Shown: positions 25,260 through 33,633 of the stretch, in pieces
How the letters are laid out: every line of letters starts with the position of its first letter
How positions within the stretch are numbered: position 1 is the first letter of the stretch
Assembly (NCBI RefSeq): GCF_016741855.1
Contig: NZ_JAERRH010000006.1
Coordinates: 62,001-126,000, forward strand
Source: Streptomyces musisoli
GTDB lineage: Bacteria > Actinomycetota > Actinomycetes > Streptomycetales > Streptomycetaceae
Direction: 5' to 3'
Length of the DNA: 64,000 nt
Position numbers and translations under genes: made by a program
Notes under the pieces: model-generated
What the model saw: only the letters and a program-made list of their open reading frames with translations
The model's database searches: none
Told to the model about the DNA's origin: nothing

Positions 25260-25367
25260 CGGAACGCCTTCGCCGGGCCACGGGACACGATGACGCGCAT
25301 GATCTCGTCGGTTCCTTCCAGGATGTGGTGCATCCACGGTCGCGGACGATCTTCTCAAGCCGCACGC
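25256..25367 (-). pseudogene. 3' remnant of an acyl-CoA dehydrogenase gene
   Basis: In the frame ending at 25256 the minus strand reads WMHHILEGTDEIMRVIVSRG then PAKAFR and stop, the classic C-terminus of acyl-CoA (isobutyryl-CoA type) dehydrogenases. Just upstream, one base out of frame, RLEKIVRD continues the same protein; restoring one base near 25338 would join them as EKIVRDRWMHHILEG. Nothing of the first 350 or so residues remains. The fragment is therefore 5'-truncated and frameshifted. Confidence 0.85.
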
Positions 25368-25452
25368 GCCGAGGTGGCCCCGGCCCCCGTACGGCCGGAG
25401 CGCGACCGGCCGCCGGACACCGGCGCGACCGGCTTCCTCGGCGTCCCGGTCG

Positions 25453-25851
25453 TCAGGTGCCCGCACCGCTCCGCGGCGGCGCGAAGGCGTACAGGTCGAG
25501 GATGTCGGGCCGGGGGGCGACACCCGGGCCGCCGGCACGCACCCAGGTGATGATGTCCTCCGTCGCGTCCGCGTCGTTGACGAGCCCGAGCCAGACCGGC
25601 CGCGCACCTGCGGCCCGGCCGGCGGCGGAGGGCTGTACGACGACGACGTTGGCCTGATCGCACACGTCGAGGCACTCGGAGATGCGCACCGGCACCTCCG
25701 CCCGCAGCCGTGCGGTCTGCGCGGCGTGATCGACGCCTCTCACCTTGGGGCTCCCGCAGCAGCAGTCCCTGCACACCACGACCCGGCTCGGGGCCGGACC
25801 GCCCGCCGGCGCGCCCCCGCCCGGTCCCTCTCCCGCCGACTGCTCGAACAT
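25453..25851 (-). CDS. [2Fe-2S] thioredoxin-like ferredoxin domain protein, cobalamin-regulated
   Basis: A 132-residue protein. After a Gly/Pro-rich N-terminus, VVVCRDCCCGSPKVRG and ISECLDVCDQANVVVVQP carry the Cys ligands expected of thioredoxin-like [2Fe-2S] ferredoxins. WLGLVNDADATEDIITWV is the typical C-terminal part. The ATG at 25851 has GGAGGGGAG upstream. A cobalamin riboswitch precedes it, so it probably supplies electrons for, or handles metal in, cobalamin synthesis; the exact partner is unknown. Confidence 0.88.
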   Translation of the reverse strand: MFEQSAGEGPGGGAPAGGPAPSRVVVCRDCCCGSPKVRGVDHAAQTARLRAEVPVRISECLDVCDQANVVVVQPSAAGRAAGARPVWLGLVNDADATEDIITWVRAGGPGVAPRPDILDLYAFAPPRSGAGT

Positions 25852-25894
25852 GCCGCGCCACTCCCCTCCCGGGGAGATCCGCCCCGGTGTTCCC

Positions 25895-26060
25895 TGAGGA
25901 GGCGACCGCGTGAGTCTCCTGGCTCCCGGGTCGCCGCTCGCCCCGCCTTCCCACCCCCTCGGGGGCGGTGGCCTGCCGGAACTCGCTCACCGGTCACAGT
26001 GGCGGGACCGCGCCGGATTCACACCGGCTTCCTCGGACCGCCGTCGCCTTATGTCACCGG
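25895..26060 (-). ncRNA. Cobalamin riboswitch upstream of the ferredoxin gene
   Basis: On the minus strand GGAAGCCGGTGTGAATCCGG, CGCGGTCCCGCCACTGTGAC and the 3' arm CGGGAGCCAGGAGACTCACG are clear cobalamin aptamer elements. The aptamer ends about 45 bp before the ATG at 25851. Boundaries are approximate. Confidence 0.93.
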
Positions 26061-26152
26061 CCATCATCCCATCAGGGGCGTGCACGCGGTCACCCGGCCC
26101 CTTGTGGAGGGGCGCCGGGCGACCGGTGCGGGGAGCCTCGACTCCCCCCGCG

Positions 26153-26503
26153 TCAGCGGAAGAAGACGACCGACCGGAGCTTGAGCCGCTCGCTCCCGTA
26201 CCCGGTGCGCGGCCGCAGCGTGAACGAGTCCCCCGTGCAGTCGGGCTCGGTGAACACCAGCGCGTACTCGTCGGTCCGGTTGCGCGGGGAGTGGGCCGGG
26301 GAACTGGACCCGGGGTCCGCGACCTCGGGCAGGGTGATGCACTCCCCGCTGTCCGGGTCCTCCAGCACCGCGGTACGGGGCGTGCCGTCCAGACCGGTGT
26401 AGGTGTACTGGAACTCCCCGGACGCGGCGGAGGCGGAGCCGGGAACGGCGAGGGTCAGGGCGAGGGCGCCGAGGGCGGCCACGGCGGCATTGCGAAGACG
26501 CAT
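26153..26503 (-). CDS. Small secreted protein, unknown function
   Basis: A 116-residue protein with a clear signal peptide (MRLRNAAVAALGALALTLAV, cleavage at SASA-AS). The mature part of about 88 residues starts GEFQYTYTGLDGTPR, has two Cys (GECIT, PDCTG) likely to form a disulfide, and ends LKLRSVVFF. The fold may resemble small beta-rich secreted actinomycete proteins, but I assign no family. Confidence 0.85.
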   Translation of the reverse strand: MRLRNAAVAALGALALTLAVPGSASAASGEFQYTYTGLDGTPRTAVLEDPDSGECITLPEVADPGSSSPAHSPRNRTDEYALVFTEPDCTGDSFTLRPRTGYGSERLKLRSVVFFR

Positions 26504-26531
26504 GGAAGAGGTGTCCCTTCACCAGGAATGA

Positions 26532-26576
26532 CGACGTGCGGAGTCACGACGTACGGAGCGACGACGTGCGCAGTCA
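26532..26576. repeat. 15-bp direct repeat, three copies
   Basis: CGACGTGCGGAGTCA, CGACGTACGGAGCGA and CGACGTGCGCAGTCA follow one another without gaps, 29 bp upstream of the start of the minus-strand secreted-protein gene. Their position in a promoter makes a protein-binding array possible. Confidence 0.8.
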
Positions 26577-27037
26577 CCCTTCCCAAGATCACTTCGCACC
26601 GCGCGGTCACCGTCCGCCGAATCGATCCACCCTCACCCGAAAGAGGCAGCCGGGCCCGGATCCCGCAGGTGGGCATGCCAGGGGCTCACACATCGGCGGA
26701 GCCCGACACACACGGCAGCGCCGGCCCACCCGTTTCCCGCCGGGGCCGGCGACAGCACCGCCGGCGACCGGCGCGGATGCCTCCCGACGCGGCGGGCCCG
26801 GCGCGGAGCAGGGGGGGTGGTCACTCGAACGGGCCAGCGTCCCGGACCCGTTCGGACGCGGCCGCCCGGGTCCGGCCTCCGGCGTCACGAGCCCGGGCCG
26901 CAACTCACCCGAAATGGCTAATCGCGGAACGTGCAGCCCTTGTCCCCACTGGCCCCTCCCCCATTCGGAGTTGCGGCCGTACGGGCGACATGAGTCCGTG
27001 GGAGTCGTGTCCCGCCAGATCTCACTCAGGAGGAGAC
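26577..27037. other. 461-bp intergenic region
   Basis: I see no gene. It separates the secreted-protein gene from the four-gene oxidative operon and must contain the operon promoter. AGGAGGAGA at 27028-27036 is the ribosome binding site of the first operon gene. Confidence 0.5.
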
Positions 27038-27376
27038 ATGGGCACCAACCACCAGGGCCAGTCGGCCGAAAAGCTGAACGTCGTCTTCGCGGTCCGCGTG
27101 ATCGAGGGCGGCGAGCAGGGATTCCTGGATCTGTACGAGCAGCTCCGCAAGTCCGTCGCCGGCACCCCCGGCCACATCGTCGAGCGGCTCGGCGCACCCG
27201 CCGACGACTCCCGGCAGTGGGTGATCACCAGCGAATGGGAGTCGGCCGAGGCCTTCTTCGCCTGGCAGCAGAGCGAGGAGCACCAGGAACTCGTGGCCCC
27301 GTTGCGCGAGTTCGTCGACCAGCGGCAGTCGCTCCGGTTCCGGGTCGTCAAGGAGACGAAGGGGGTGTCGTCGTGA
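27038..27376 (+). CDS. ABM-fold (antibiotic biosynthesis monooxygenase-like) protein
   Basis: A 112-residue dimeric ferredoxin-like (ABM) protein: NVVFAVRVIEGGEQGFLDLY, the conserved GTPGHIVERLG strand and ITSEWESAEAFFAWQQSEEHQ helix. Such proteins are cofactorless oxygenases, haem-degrading enzymes or ligand-binding accessory proteins. It heads a four-gene run; its stop overlaps the GTG of the dehydrogenase gene (GTGA), so they are translated together. Confidence 0.9.
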   Translation: MGTNHQGQSAEKLNVVFAVRVIEGGEQGFLDLYEQLRKSVAGTPGHIVERLGAPADDSRQWVITSEWESAEAFFAWQQSEEHQELVAPLREFVDQRQSLRFRVVKETKGVSS

Positions 27377-28260
27377 CGCGCACCGCCTTCGGCCCCGTCG
27401 CCGTACTCGGCCTCGGCGCCATGGGCGCCGGGCTGGCCGGCCGCCTCCTCGAGGAGGGCGTACAGGTCCGGGTCTGGAACCGTACCGCGGACCGGAGCGC
27501 ACCGCTCGCCGAGGCGGGCGCCCACGTCGCCGCCCACCCGGCCGAGGCCGTCGCGGGCACGAGCGCCGCCATCTGCGCCGTGGCCGACGGCGAGGCCCTC
27601 GCCGCCGTGCTGCGCGGCCCGGACGGCGTGCTGGCCGAGCGCCCCTACCCCGGCGTCCTGCTCTGCGCCAGCACCGTCGCCCCCGAGGAGGTCGTCCAGA
27701 TCGCCGGGGACATCCCCCGGATCCTCGACATGGGCATGCTCGGCAATCGCGACCACGCCCGCGACGGCGAGCTGCGGCTGTTCATCGGCGGCGAGGACCA
27801 GGCGTTCAACGCCGCCCTGCCGCTGCTGGAGACGCTGGGCAAGGAAGTGGTCCATCTGGGCGCACTCGGTTCCGGCATGCGGATGAAACTGCTCCTCAAC
27901 CTGCTGATGGGCATCGAGGTGCAGGCCCTGGCCGAGGCGACCGAGTTGGCGGGCGCCTGCGGACTGGACCGGCAGCAGGTCCTCAAGACCATCGCCGGCA
28001 GCGGTTTCGCCTCGCCGGTCATGGCCTTCAAGTCGCGGCGCCTGGCCGCGAGCCGCTTCGACGAGCCGGACTTCCGGCTGCGGCTGATGGCGAAAGACCT
28101 CATGCTCGCTACCAAGCAGGCAGCAGCAGTCGGCCTGAGCCTGCCGCTGGCGACCGCCGCGGCGGAGACCCACGTCCGCGCCACCGAGCAAGGACTGGGC
28201 GACCAGGACTGTGCCGCGGTCACCCGCGCACTCGCACCGAAACCGGGAACCGATACGTGA
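27373..28260 (+). CDS. NAD(P)-dependent beta-hydroxyacid dehydrogenase family protein
   Basis: A 295-residue enzyme of the 6-phosphogluconate/3-hydroxyisobutyrate dehydrogenase superfamily. It has a Rossmann fingerprint VAVLGLGAMGAGLAGRL with WNRT at the end of strand 2, LDMGMLGNRDHARDGELRLF in place of the usual DAPVSGG substrate loop, and GSGMRMKLLLNLLMGIEVQA containing the catalytic Lys. Imine reductases share this fold. Substrate unknown. GTGA overlaps link it to both neighbours. Confidence 0.9.
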   Translation: MTRTAFGPVAVLGLGAMGAGLAGRLLEEGVQVRVWNRTADRSAPLAEAGAHVAAHPAEAVAGTSAAICAVADGEALAAVLRGPDGVLAERPYPGVLLCASTVAPEEVVQIAGDIPRILDMGMLGNRDHARDGELRLFIGGEDQAFNAALPLLETLGKEVVHLGALGSGMRMKLLLNLLMGIEVQALAEATELAGACGLDRQQVLKTIAGSGFASPVMAFKSRRLAASRFDEPDFRLRLMAKDLMLATKQAAAVGLSLPLATAAAETHVRATEQGLGDQDCAAVTRALAPKPGTDT

Positions 28261-29255
28261 TCATCGACATCCACGGGCACCTGTCCCCACCGGAAGCGGC
28301 CGCACGCTTCCCCATGCCCCCGAGCCTGACCGACGTGGACGGCATGCTCGCCGCCCGCGCCGAGGCCGGCATCGACCTCACCATCATCGGCAGCCCGGTC
28401 GGGGCGGGTGCGATGGCACGGGTGCCGGGCGTCGACAACTACGCCCAGCCCCGCGACCGGCTGCGCGGCTTCCACGCCTGGATGTCGGGCCTGATCCGCA
28501 AGTTCCCGGACCAGTTGCGCGGGTACGTCTACGCCAACCCGTTCGGGGACGACGATCACCTCGAAGGGGTGCGCGAGACCCTGGCGGACCCCGCCTTCGT
28601 AGGCCTGATCACCACGTCCAGCGTTCACGGGGAGCTGCTCGGCTCGCAACGCGCCGACTCGTTCTTCGCGCTGGCCGCGGAGGCGGGGGTGCCGGTCCTG
28701 GTGCACGCCCCGGCCGAACCGGCCGGCACGGAACGGGTGGACGAGATCGGCTTCGTCGAGCAGATCGGCCGCTTCGGCGACGTCACGATGGGCATGGCCA
28801 TGATCGCGTTCGCGGGATGGCTGGGCAAGTACCCGGGTCTGCGACTGATCGGCGCGACCGGCGGCGGCGCGATGGCGCTGCTGCCGGAGCGCCTGCAGAC
28901 CGCGGCGCGCCCCCGGCACTGGGCCGGGGGCGCGCCGCCCGCCGGCCGGCCCGGGGCGCCCTCCGCCGCCCCGGGCCCCGCCCGGCGGGCGGTCGTGGAG
29001 CCGGCGGCCGACCCGGCCGCCGCGCTGCGGCGCATGTACGTCGACACGAGCCCGTTCAGCGCGGCGCACCTGAGCCTGAACGCGGAGGTGCTGGGGCCCG
29101 AGCGGATGCTCTTCGGCACCGACTCACCGCCGATGGCCGCGCCGCTGGAGGACTTCGTCCACATGATCGAGAAGCTGCCGCTCGACAAGGCGTCCCAGCA
29201 GCTCATCCTCGGCGGCAACGCCCAGGAAGTCTTCGACCTCAGGAGTCGTCCGTGA
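28257..29255 (+). CDS. Amidohydrolase-2 family metal-dependent hydrolase/decarboxylase
   Basis: A 332-residue TIM-barrel protein. The N-terminal metal motif is MIIDIHGHLSPPE (H-x-H), VLVHAPAEPAG has a further His, and MLFGTDSPPMA has the conserved Asp. The family includes aminocarboxymuconate-semialdehyde decarboxylase and resorcylate-type decarboxylases, so an aromatic carboxylic acid is plausible. About 30 residues around 222-255 are a Pro/Ala/Gly-rich insert whose DNA forms a large hairpin. GTG start overlaps the previous stop. Confidence 0.88.
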   Translation: MIIDIHGHLSPPEAAARFPMPPSLTDVDGMLAARAEAGIDLTIIGSPVGAGAMARVPGVDNYAQPRDRLRGFHAWMSGLIRKFPDQLRGYVYANPFGDDDHLEGVRETLADPAFVGLITTSSVHGELLGSQRADSFFALAAEAGVPVLVHAPAEPAGTERVDEIGFVEQIGRFGDVTMGMAMIAFAGWLGKYPGLRLIGATGGGAMALLPERLQTAARPRHWAGGAPPAGRPGAPSAAPGPARRAVVEPAADPAAALRRMYVDTSPFSAAHLSLNAEVLGPERMLFGTDSPPMAAPLEDFVHMIEKLPLDKASQQLILGGNAQEVFDLRSRP

Positions 29256-30496
29256 CCACCACGCAAGAGGCCGTGACCGCGGCCGAACGGTGCATCCCCG
29301 AGTTCCGGCGCGATCCCCACCCGGTATACGCCCATCTCCGCACGGCGGCGCCCGTCTGCCCCATGCGACCGCCGCACGGCAACGAGACGTACCTGATCAC
29401 CCGTTACGAGGACGCGCGGGCCGCGCTCGCGGATCCGCGGCTGAGCAAGGACATGTACGGGGCCATGGACGCCTACCGGAGGATCTTCGGTGACTCGTCC
29501 GTCGCGCTGGACGACAACATGCTCAACTCCGACGCCCCCAAGCACACCCGGCTGCGCAGGCTGGTGAACTCCGCGTTCACCCCGCGGCGTGTGCAGGCTC
29601 TCCGGCCGCGGATCGAGGAGGTCGTCCGGGACCTGCTCGACGACTGCCCGGCCCGAGAGCCCTTCGACCTGCTCCCGGCGTTCGCGTTCCCGCTGCCGAT
29701 CATCGTGATCTGCGACCTGCTGGGCGTACCCCCGCAGGACCGGACGCGGATGCAGCACCTGTCCACCACCGTGGCGCAGACGGGTTTCGGCGAGGAGTTC
29801 AAGCGGGCCCAGCAGAGGGCGGAGGAGGACCTGCACGCGTACTTCACCGAGCTGATCACCGCCAAGCGGGAACACCCGGGCGACGACCTGCTCAGCGCGC
29901 TCACCGCGGTCCGGGACACCGACGACGGCGGGCTCACCGAGAGCGAACTCGTCTCCACGGCCTTTCTGTTGATGTTCGCGGGGCACAAGACGACCGCCTA
30001 CCTCATCGGCAACGCCGTCCACCACCTGCTGTCGCACCCCGCGCAGTTGCGCGCCGTGCGGGAGGACCCGGAGCTGATCCGCGCGGCGGTCGAGGAACTG
30101 GTCCGCTACGACGGCTCCGTCGAGAGCGCGACGTTCCGCTACGCCACCGAGGACCTGGAGTACAGCGGGACCCGGATCCCCAAAGGCGCCCTGGTCCAGA
30201 TCGCGCTCACCTCGGCCAACCGCGATCCGCTGAAGTTCGAAGCGCCGGACGAGCTGAACGTGAGGCGGCCGGACAACGCGCAGGACGCCCATCTCGGGTT
30301 CGGGCACGGCAGCCACTACTGCCTGGGGGCCCCGCTGGCCCGGCTGGAGACGCAGCTGGCCCTCACGCTCCTGTTCGACCGGTTCCCGCGGATGACACTG
30401 GCCGACGGTGCCGGCGGGCCCAGGTGGCTGGAGGTGCCGTTCCCCGCCTTCCGCGGCCTGGCGGAACTGCCCGTCGTCCTCGACCCCGCCGGCTGA
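29252..30496 (+). CDS. Cytochrome P450
   Basis: A 414-residue soluble bacterial P450. The haem motif is FGHGSHYCLGAPLARLE with Cys357 as ligand. EELVRYDGSVE contains the ExxR pair region, and the I-helix reads LMFAGHKTTAYL. The usual acidic residue before the Thr (AGxE/D-T) is Lys246 here, an uncommon change affecting proton delivery. No ferredoxin gene is adjacent, so reductase partners must be encoded elsewhere. GTG start overlaps the amidohydrolase stop. It closes a four-gene coupled operon. Confidence 0.95.
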   Translation: MTTTQEAVTAAERCIPEFRRDPHPVYAHLRTAAPVCPMRPPHGNETYLITRYEDARAALADPRLSKDMYGAMDAYRRIFGDSSVALDDNMLNSDAPKHTRLRRLVNSAFTPRRVQALRPRIEEVVRDLLDDCPAREPFDLLPAFAFPLPIIVICDLLGVPPQDRTRMQHLSTTVAQTGFGEEFKRAQQRAEEDLHAYFTELITAKREHPGDDLLSALTAVRDTDDGGLTESELVSTAFLLMFAGHKTTAYLIGNAVHHLLSHPAQLRAVREDPELIRAAVEELVRYDGSVESATFRYATEDLEYSGTRIPKGALVQIALTSANRDPLKFEAPDELNVRRPDNAQDAHLGFGHGSHYCLGAPLARLETQLALTLLFDRFPRMTLADGAGGPRWLEVPFPAFRGLAELPVVLDPAG

Positions 30497-30559
30497 GGCC
30501 GGGTCACCACGCACGCGGGGCGCCCGGCCACGCCGGACGCCCCGCGGTGCACGCGCCAG

Positions 30560-30818
30560 GCGGGACGCGGTCTCCGTGGGGCAGGGCGGACTGGTCGTCG
30601 TCCCGCCCGGGATACCGCACGCCTTCGGCGCGGCGCCGGGTGTCTCCGCCGAGCTGCTGGTGGTCCTGACGCCGGGCGTCGACCGCTTCGACCACTTCCG
30701 CCCCCTGGGCCGGATCCCCCAGGGGCTGGAGTCCCACGACAGCCTCATGCCGCACCAGGAGCGCTTCGACGTCCACTTCCTCGATGCCTCGGCCTGGCGG
30801 TCCGCCCGGCACCACTGA
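30560..30818 (+). pseudogene. C-terminal fragment of a cupin protein
   Basis: The frame ending at 30818 reads AVSVGQGGLVVVPPGIPHAF then a Gly/Ala stretch and ELLVVLTPGVDRFDHFRPLG, the second half of a cupin sensor/enzyme domain. The first cupin motif (with its metal-binding His residues) is missing, and there is no start with a ribosome binding site in place. It is probably the remnant of the original fifth gene of the P450 operon. Confidence 0.7.
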
Positions 30819-30849
30819 CGGACCGGGCGCGGTCCCGTCGCCGCTCGCG

Positions 30850-30933
30850 TCGGCCGAAGCGCTCCCGCCGGCCGAAGCGCTCCCGCCGGCCGGGGCGCTG
30901 CCGTCGGCCGGGGCGCTCCCGCCGGCCGCTGGC
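30850..30933. repeat. 18-bp tandem repeat, four copies plus partial
   Basis: Units TCGGCCGAAGCGCTCCCG (30850), CCGGCCGAAGCGCTCCCG (30868), CCGGCCGGGGCGCTGCCG (30886) and TCGGCCGGGGCGCTCCCG (30904), then a partial. The array ends about 10 bp short of the stop codon (30943) of the minus-strand gene. Confidence 0.9.
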
Positions 30934-30942
30934 AAGGTGCCG

Positions 30943-31844
30943 TCACACGGATCGTTCGGCGCCGTAGTAGCCATGGCGCAGCCGGAATCTCATGGCGTCG
31001 GTGCCGTCGGCCTGGATGTGCCTGATCAGCGTCGACCTCAGCGGCTCGGGCAGCTGCATGCCGTGCGCTCCGGTCCATTCGAGGGAGCTGAAGAGCTCGG
31101 CCGCGCCGTCGAGCTGGGCCGGGTCCGGCGGGCGCGCCGCGAGTGCGGCGAGGATCAGGTCGGGGTCTTCACCCAGCAACTGCTGCTGTATCGCCGAGTC
31201 GTACCACTTCAGGCCGCCGGTGGGCTCTCTGGAGGCGGTGCCGGCCCAGGCCAGCAGGACACGGATCCGCTCGATCCCGTCGGGATAGCGGTGCGGGACG
31301 AGAGCGGCCAGCCGGTCCTTGGCGTCCCGGAGCCGGCCCGACCAGGTCTGCTGGTCACGCCGCGGCGGGAGGGACACGGCTTCGGCCGCGTCCCGCAGCC
31401 CGGCGGGCGCGGCCTGCACCCAGCGCAGCCGACGCCGCTCCTCCTCGGCCTCCTGATCGGCCAGCGCCGACTGCACCTCCCGCGATCGGGTCAGGCCCCG
31501 CTCGGCCAGCCATGCCGTGAGTGCCGGACCGTCCCGCAGGTCGGCGTCGCAGTCACCGATCCCGCTCAGACCGGTCTGGTGGTGCAGGGTCCAGCAGGCG
31601 AGCAGCTCGCCGCTCACGTCGTACACCAAGATCGTCGGCCAGCCGAGGCACCGGCACCGGTCGCCGGTGCCACCGTCCACGATGGCCAGCAGCCGGCCAG
31701 GTCGTCGATCCCGGCACCGGTCACCACGGTGCGCGCCCGCTCGGCTGAGCCGGCATCGGCAGGCGATCCCTCGACGATCACGACGCGCCCGGCACGCTGC
31801 AGCACATCCCGCAGCCGAGCTGTTGTCGGCGCCCCCTCGGCCAT
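30943..31844 (-). pseudogene. Frameshifted gene of unknown function
   Basis: The N-terminal part starts at ATG 31844 (AAGGGGAA upstream): MAEGAPTTARLRDVLQRAGR then VVIVEGSPADAG and GAGIDDLAG. From about 31695 the reading continues one frame over as LLAIVDGGTGDRCRCLGW, ILVYDVSGELLACWTLHHQT and on to LRHGYYGAERSV, about 300 residues in all. A single missing base in GACCTGGCCGGCTGCTGGCC explains the break. It has no recognised domain. It is either a recent pseudogene or a sequencing error; confidence is in the joined reading. Confidence 0.7.
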
Positions 31845-31949
31845 ACCCGTCGTTCCCCTTGAGATCACGTCCGCGAGGATATCGGCACCGTTCCGGCGGC
31901 CGCCCGCCCGTGCCGACGGGCCGTGCCACCGCTCGGCCAGATCCGGGTC

Positions 31950-33573
31950 GGCCGACGGCCGTGACGTGTGGAGACCCGGCGGCGCGCGGACGCGGCCCCT
32001 TCGACGCCGACAGCCCCTTCCTCACCGGATACCGGGTGGTCCACCACGAGCCCGTCCTCGACGGGGTGACCGGACCCGTGCGCGCGGTACTGGACCGCTG
32101 TCTGGCGAAGGACCCCGACGACCGGCCGCAACCCGGGCAACTGGCACAGGAGTTGGCCGACGCCCTGCCCGAGCCGCCCGCAGGTGAACCGCAGACCCTG
32201 ACCCCGTGGACGTCCTCCGCGCCCTCAGGCACCCCGCCCCGCGCCGCCGGCGAGACCGCCACCGACCGCCGGCCCCGGCCACGCACGGCGCGCACGCTCA
32301 TGGCCGTCTCCGGTGCGCTCGCCGCGGCCCTGGCGGGATGCCTCCTGTTCGTCCCGGGCGACGGCCACGGCGACGGCACCGCACGGGTGAACTCCACACC
32401 CGCCGCCCGGTGGAGCGCCCTGCCCACCGGCTGGGAACCATGGGAGACCACCGCGTACGCGGTCGCCGAACATGGCGTGAAGCCTGGGTACGAGGGCGAC
32501 AGGGCGCCGACCTGCCTGCCGCACGGCGACGCCCTCTACTGCGCCGGCACCGCACTCCTGCCCGAACGCATCGACGCCTCCACCGGCCGCACCCTGTGGC
32601 GCTCCGGCATCACCCCCGCCTCCCTCCCGGCCGACCGGTACATCACGACCGTCCTCGGCATCCATGAAGGCGTTGTCCTGGTCGAGTTGACGATCACCAA
32701 CGAGGACGGCACAGGCAGGTCCCAGTCCGTCCTCGCGCTCGACGCCGCCCACGGAAGGGAACTCTGGTCCCACCCGGTACGCACCGACAGCCTGGGCTCG
32801 GCCTACGCCGCCGGACTGACGCTGACACAGGAAGGCGACGGCAGCACGGTGACCGTCCGCTCCGCACTCCGGGGCACGGTGCGCCGGCAGATCCCTCTGC
32901 CGACGGGGTACGACTGCGCGCCGCTCGCCGTCGGCGACCGCCCCTACGTGGAGTGCGCCGCCGGCGCCGAGAACTCCCACGCCACGAAGCTGCTCGTCGT
33001 CGACCCCACCGGCACCTCTGAGCGCACCCTGACGTCCCCGCGCAGCAGCGGAGCCTGGCCGGCGTCCAGGACGGCCGGCTCCTCTTCGTGGAGGCGGACG
33101 ACCGGCCCGTGACCAACAGCCCCGACCTGATCTACACCCGGATCGTGCACGTCGACCCGGGCACCGCCGACCGCTCGGTGACGGACCTGCCCGAGCACTA
33201 CCGGGGAGGAATCCCCACCCTGGCGCACGGCACTGTCTACTTCGCCACCTCCAGCGGTCTGGTCACCGCCGTCTCACCCGCGACGGGAGAGCGGCTGTGG
33301 CAGAGCCGTACGACGCTGGAGACGCCGGGCACGGTCTCGGTGGACCCGAGCGGGCGCACCGTGTACCTGGCCGGCGGCAGCGGCCGGGTGGCCGCCCTGG
33401 ACGCGGCGAGCGGCACCCTGCTGTGGGAGTCCTCGGCCCGCGCGGAGGTACTCGACAGCGGCCTGCTCCCCACCGTGTGGTTCCACAAGGGTGCCCTGGT
33501 CCTGGCGGCCTCCGACGGCACCCTCTTCACCCTCGACCCGGCCCGTCCCGACCGGAGACCCACCCCGCGCTGA
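31950..33573 (+). pseudogene. 5'-truncated and frameshifted Ser/Thr kinase with beta-propeller sensor
   Basis: The remaining kinase tail reads GPFDADSPFLTGYRVVHHEP and VRAVLDRCLAKDPDDRPQPG (subdomains IX-XI). It is followed by a Pro-rich linker, a membrane helix (LMAVSGALAAALAGCLLFV) and a PQQ-like beta-propeller with GRTLWRSG, GRELWSHP and GERLWQSR blades. Everything N-terminal, including the ATP-binding and catalytic loops, is absent. Near 33055 the frame shifts by one base: RSSGA continues in the other frame as LAGVQDGRLLFVEADD. It once was a membrane receptor kinase. Confidence 0.85.
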
Positions 33574-33633
33574 CCTCTCCCGGACCGGGGGCGGCGCGTG
33601 CCGGCCGCGCCGCCGCCCGTCACGGCCGGACCG

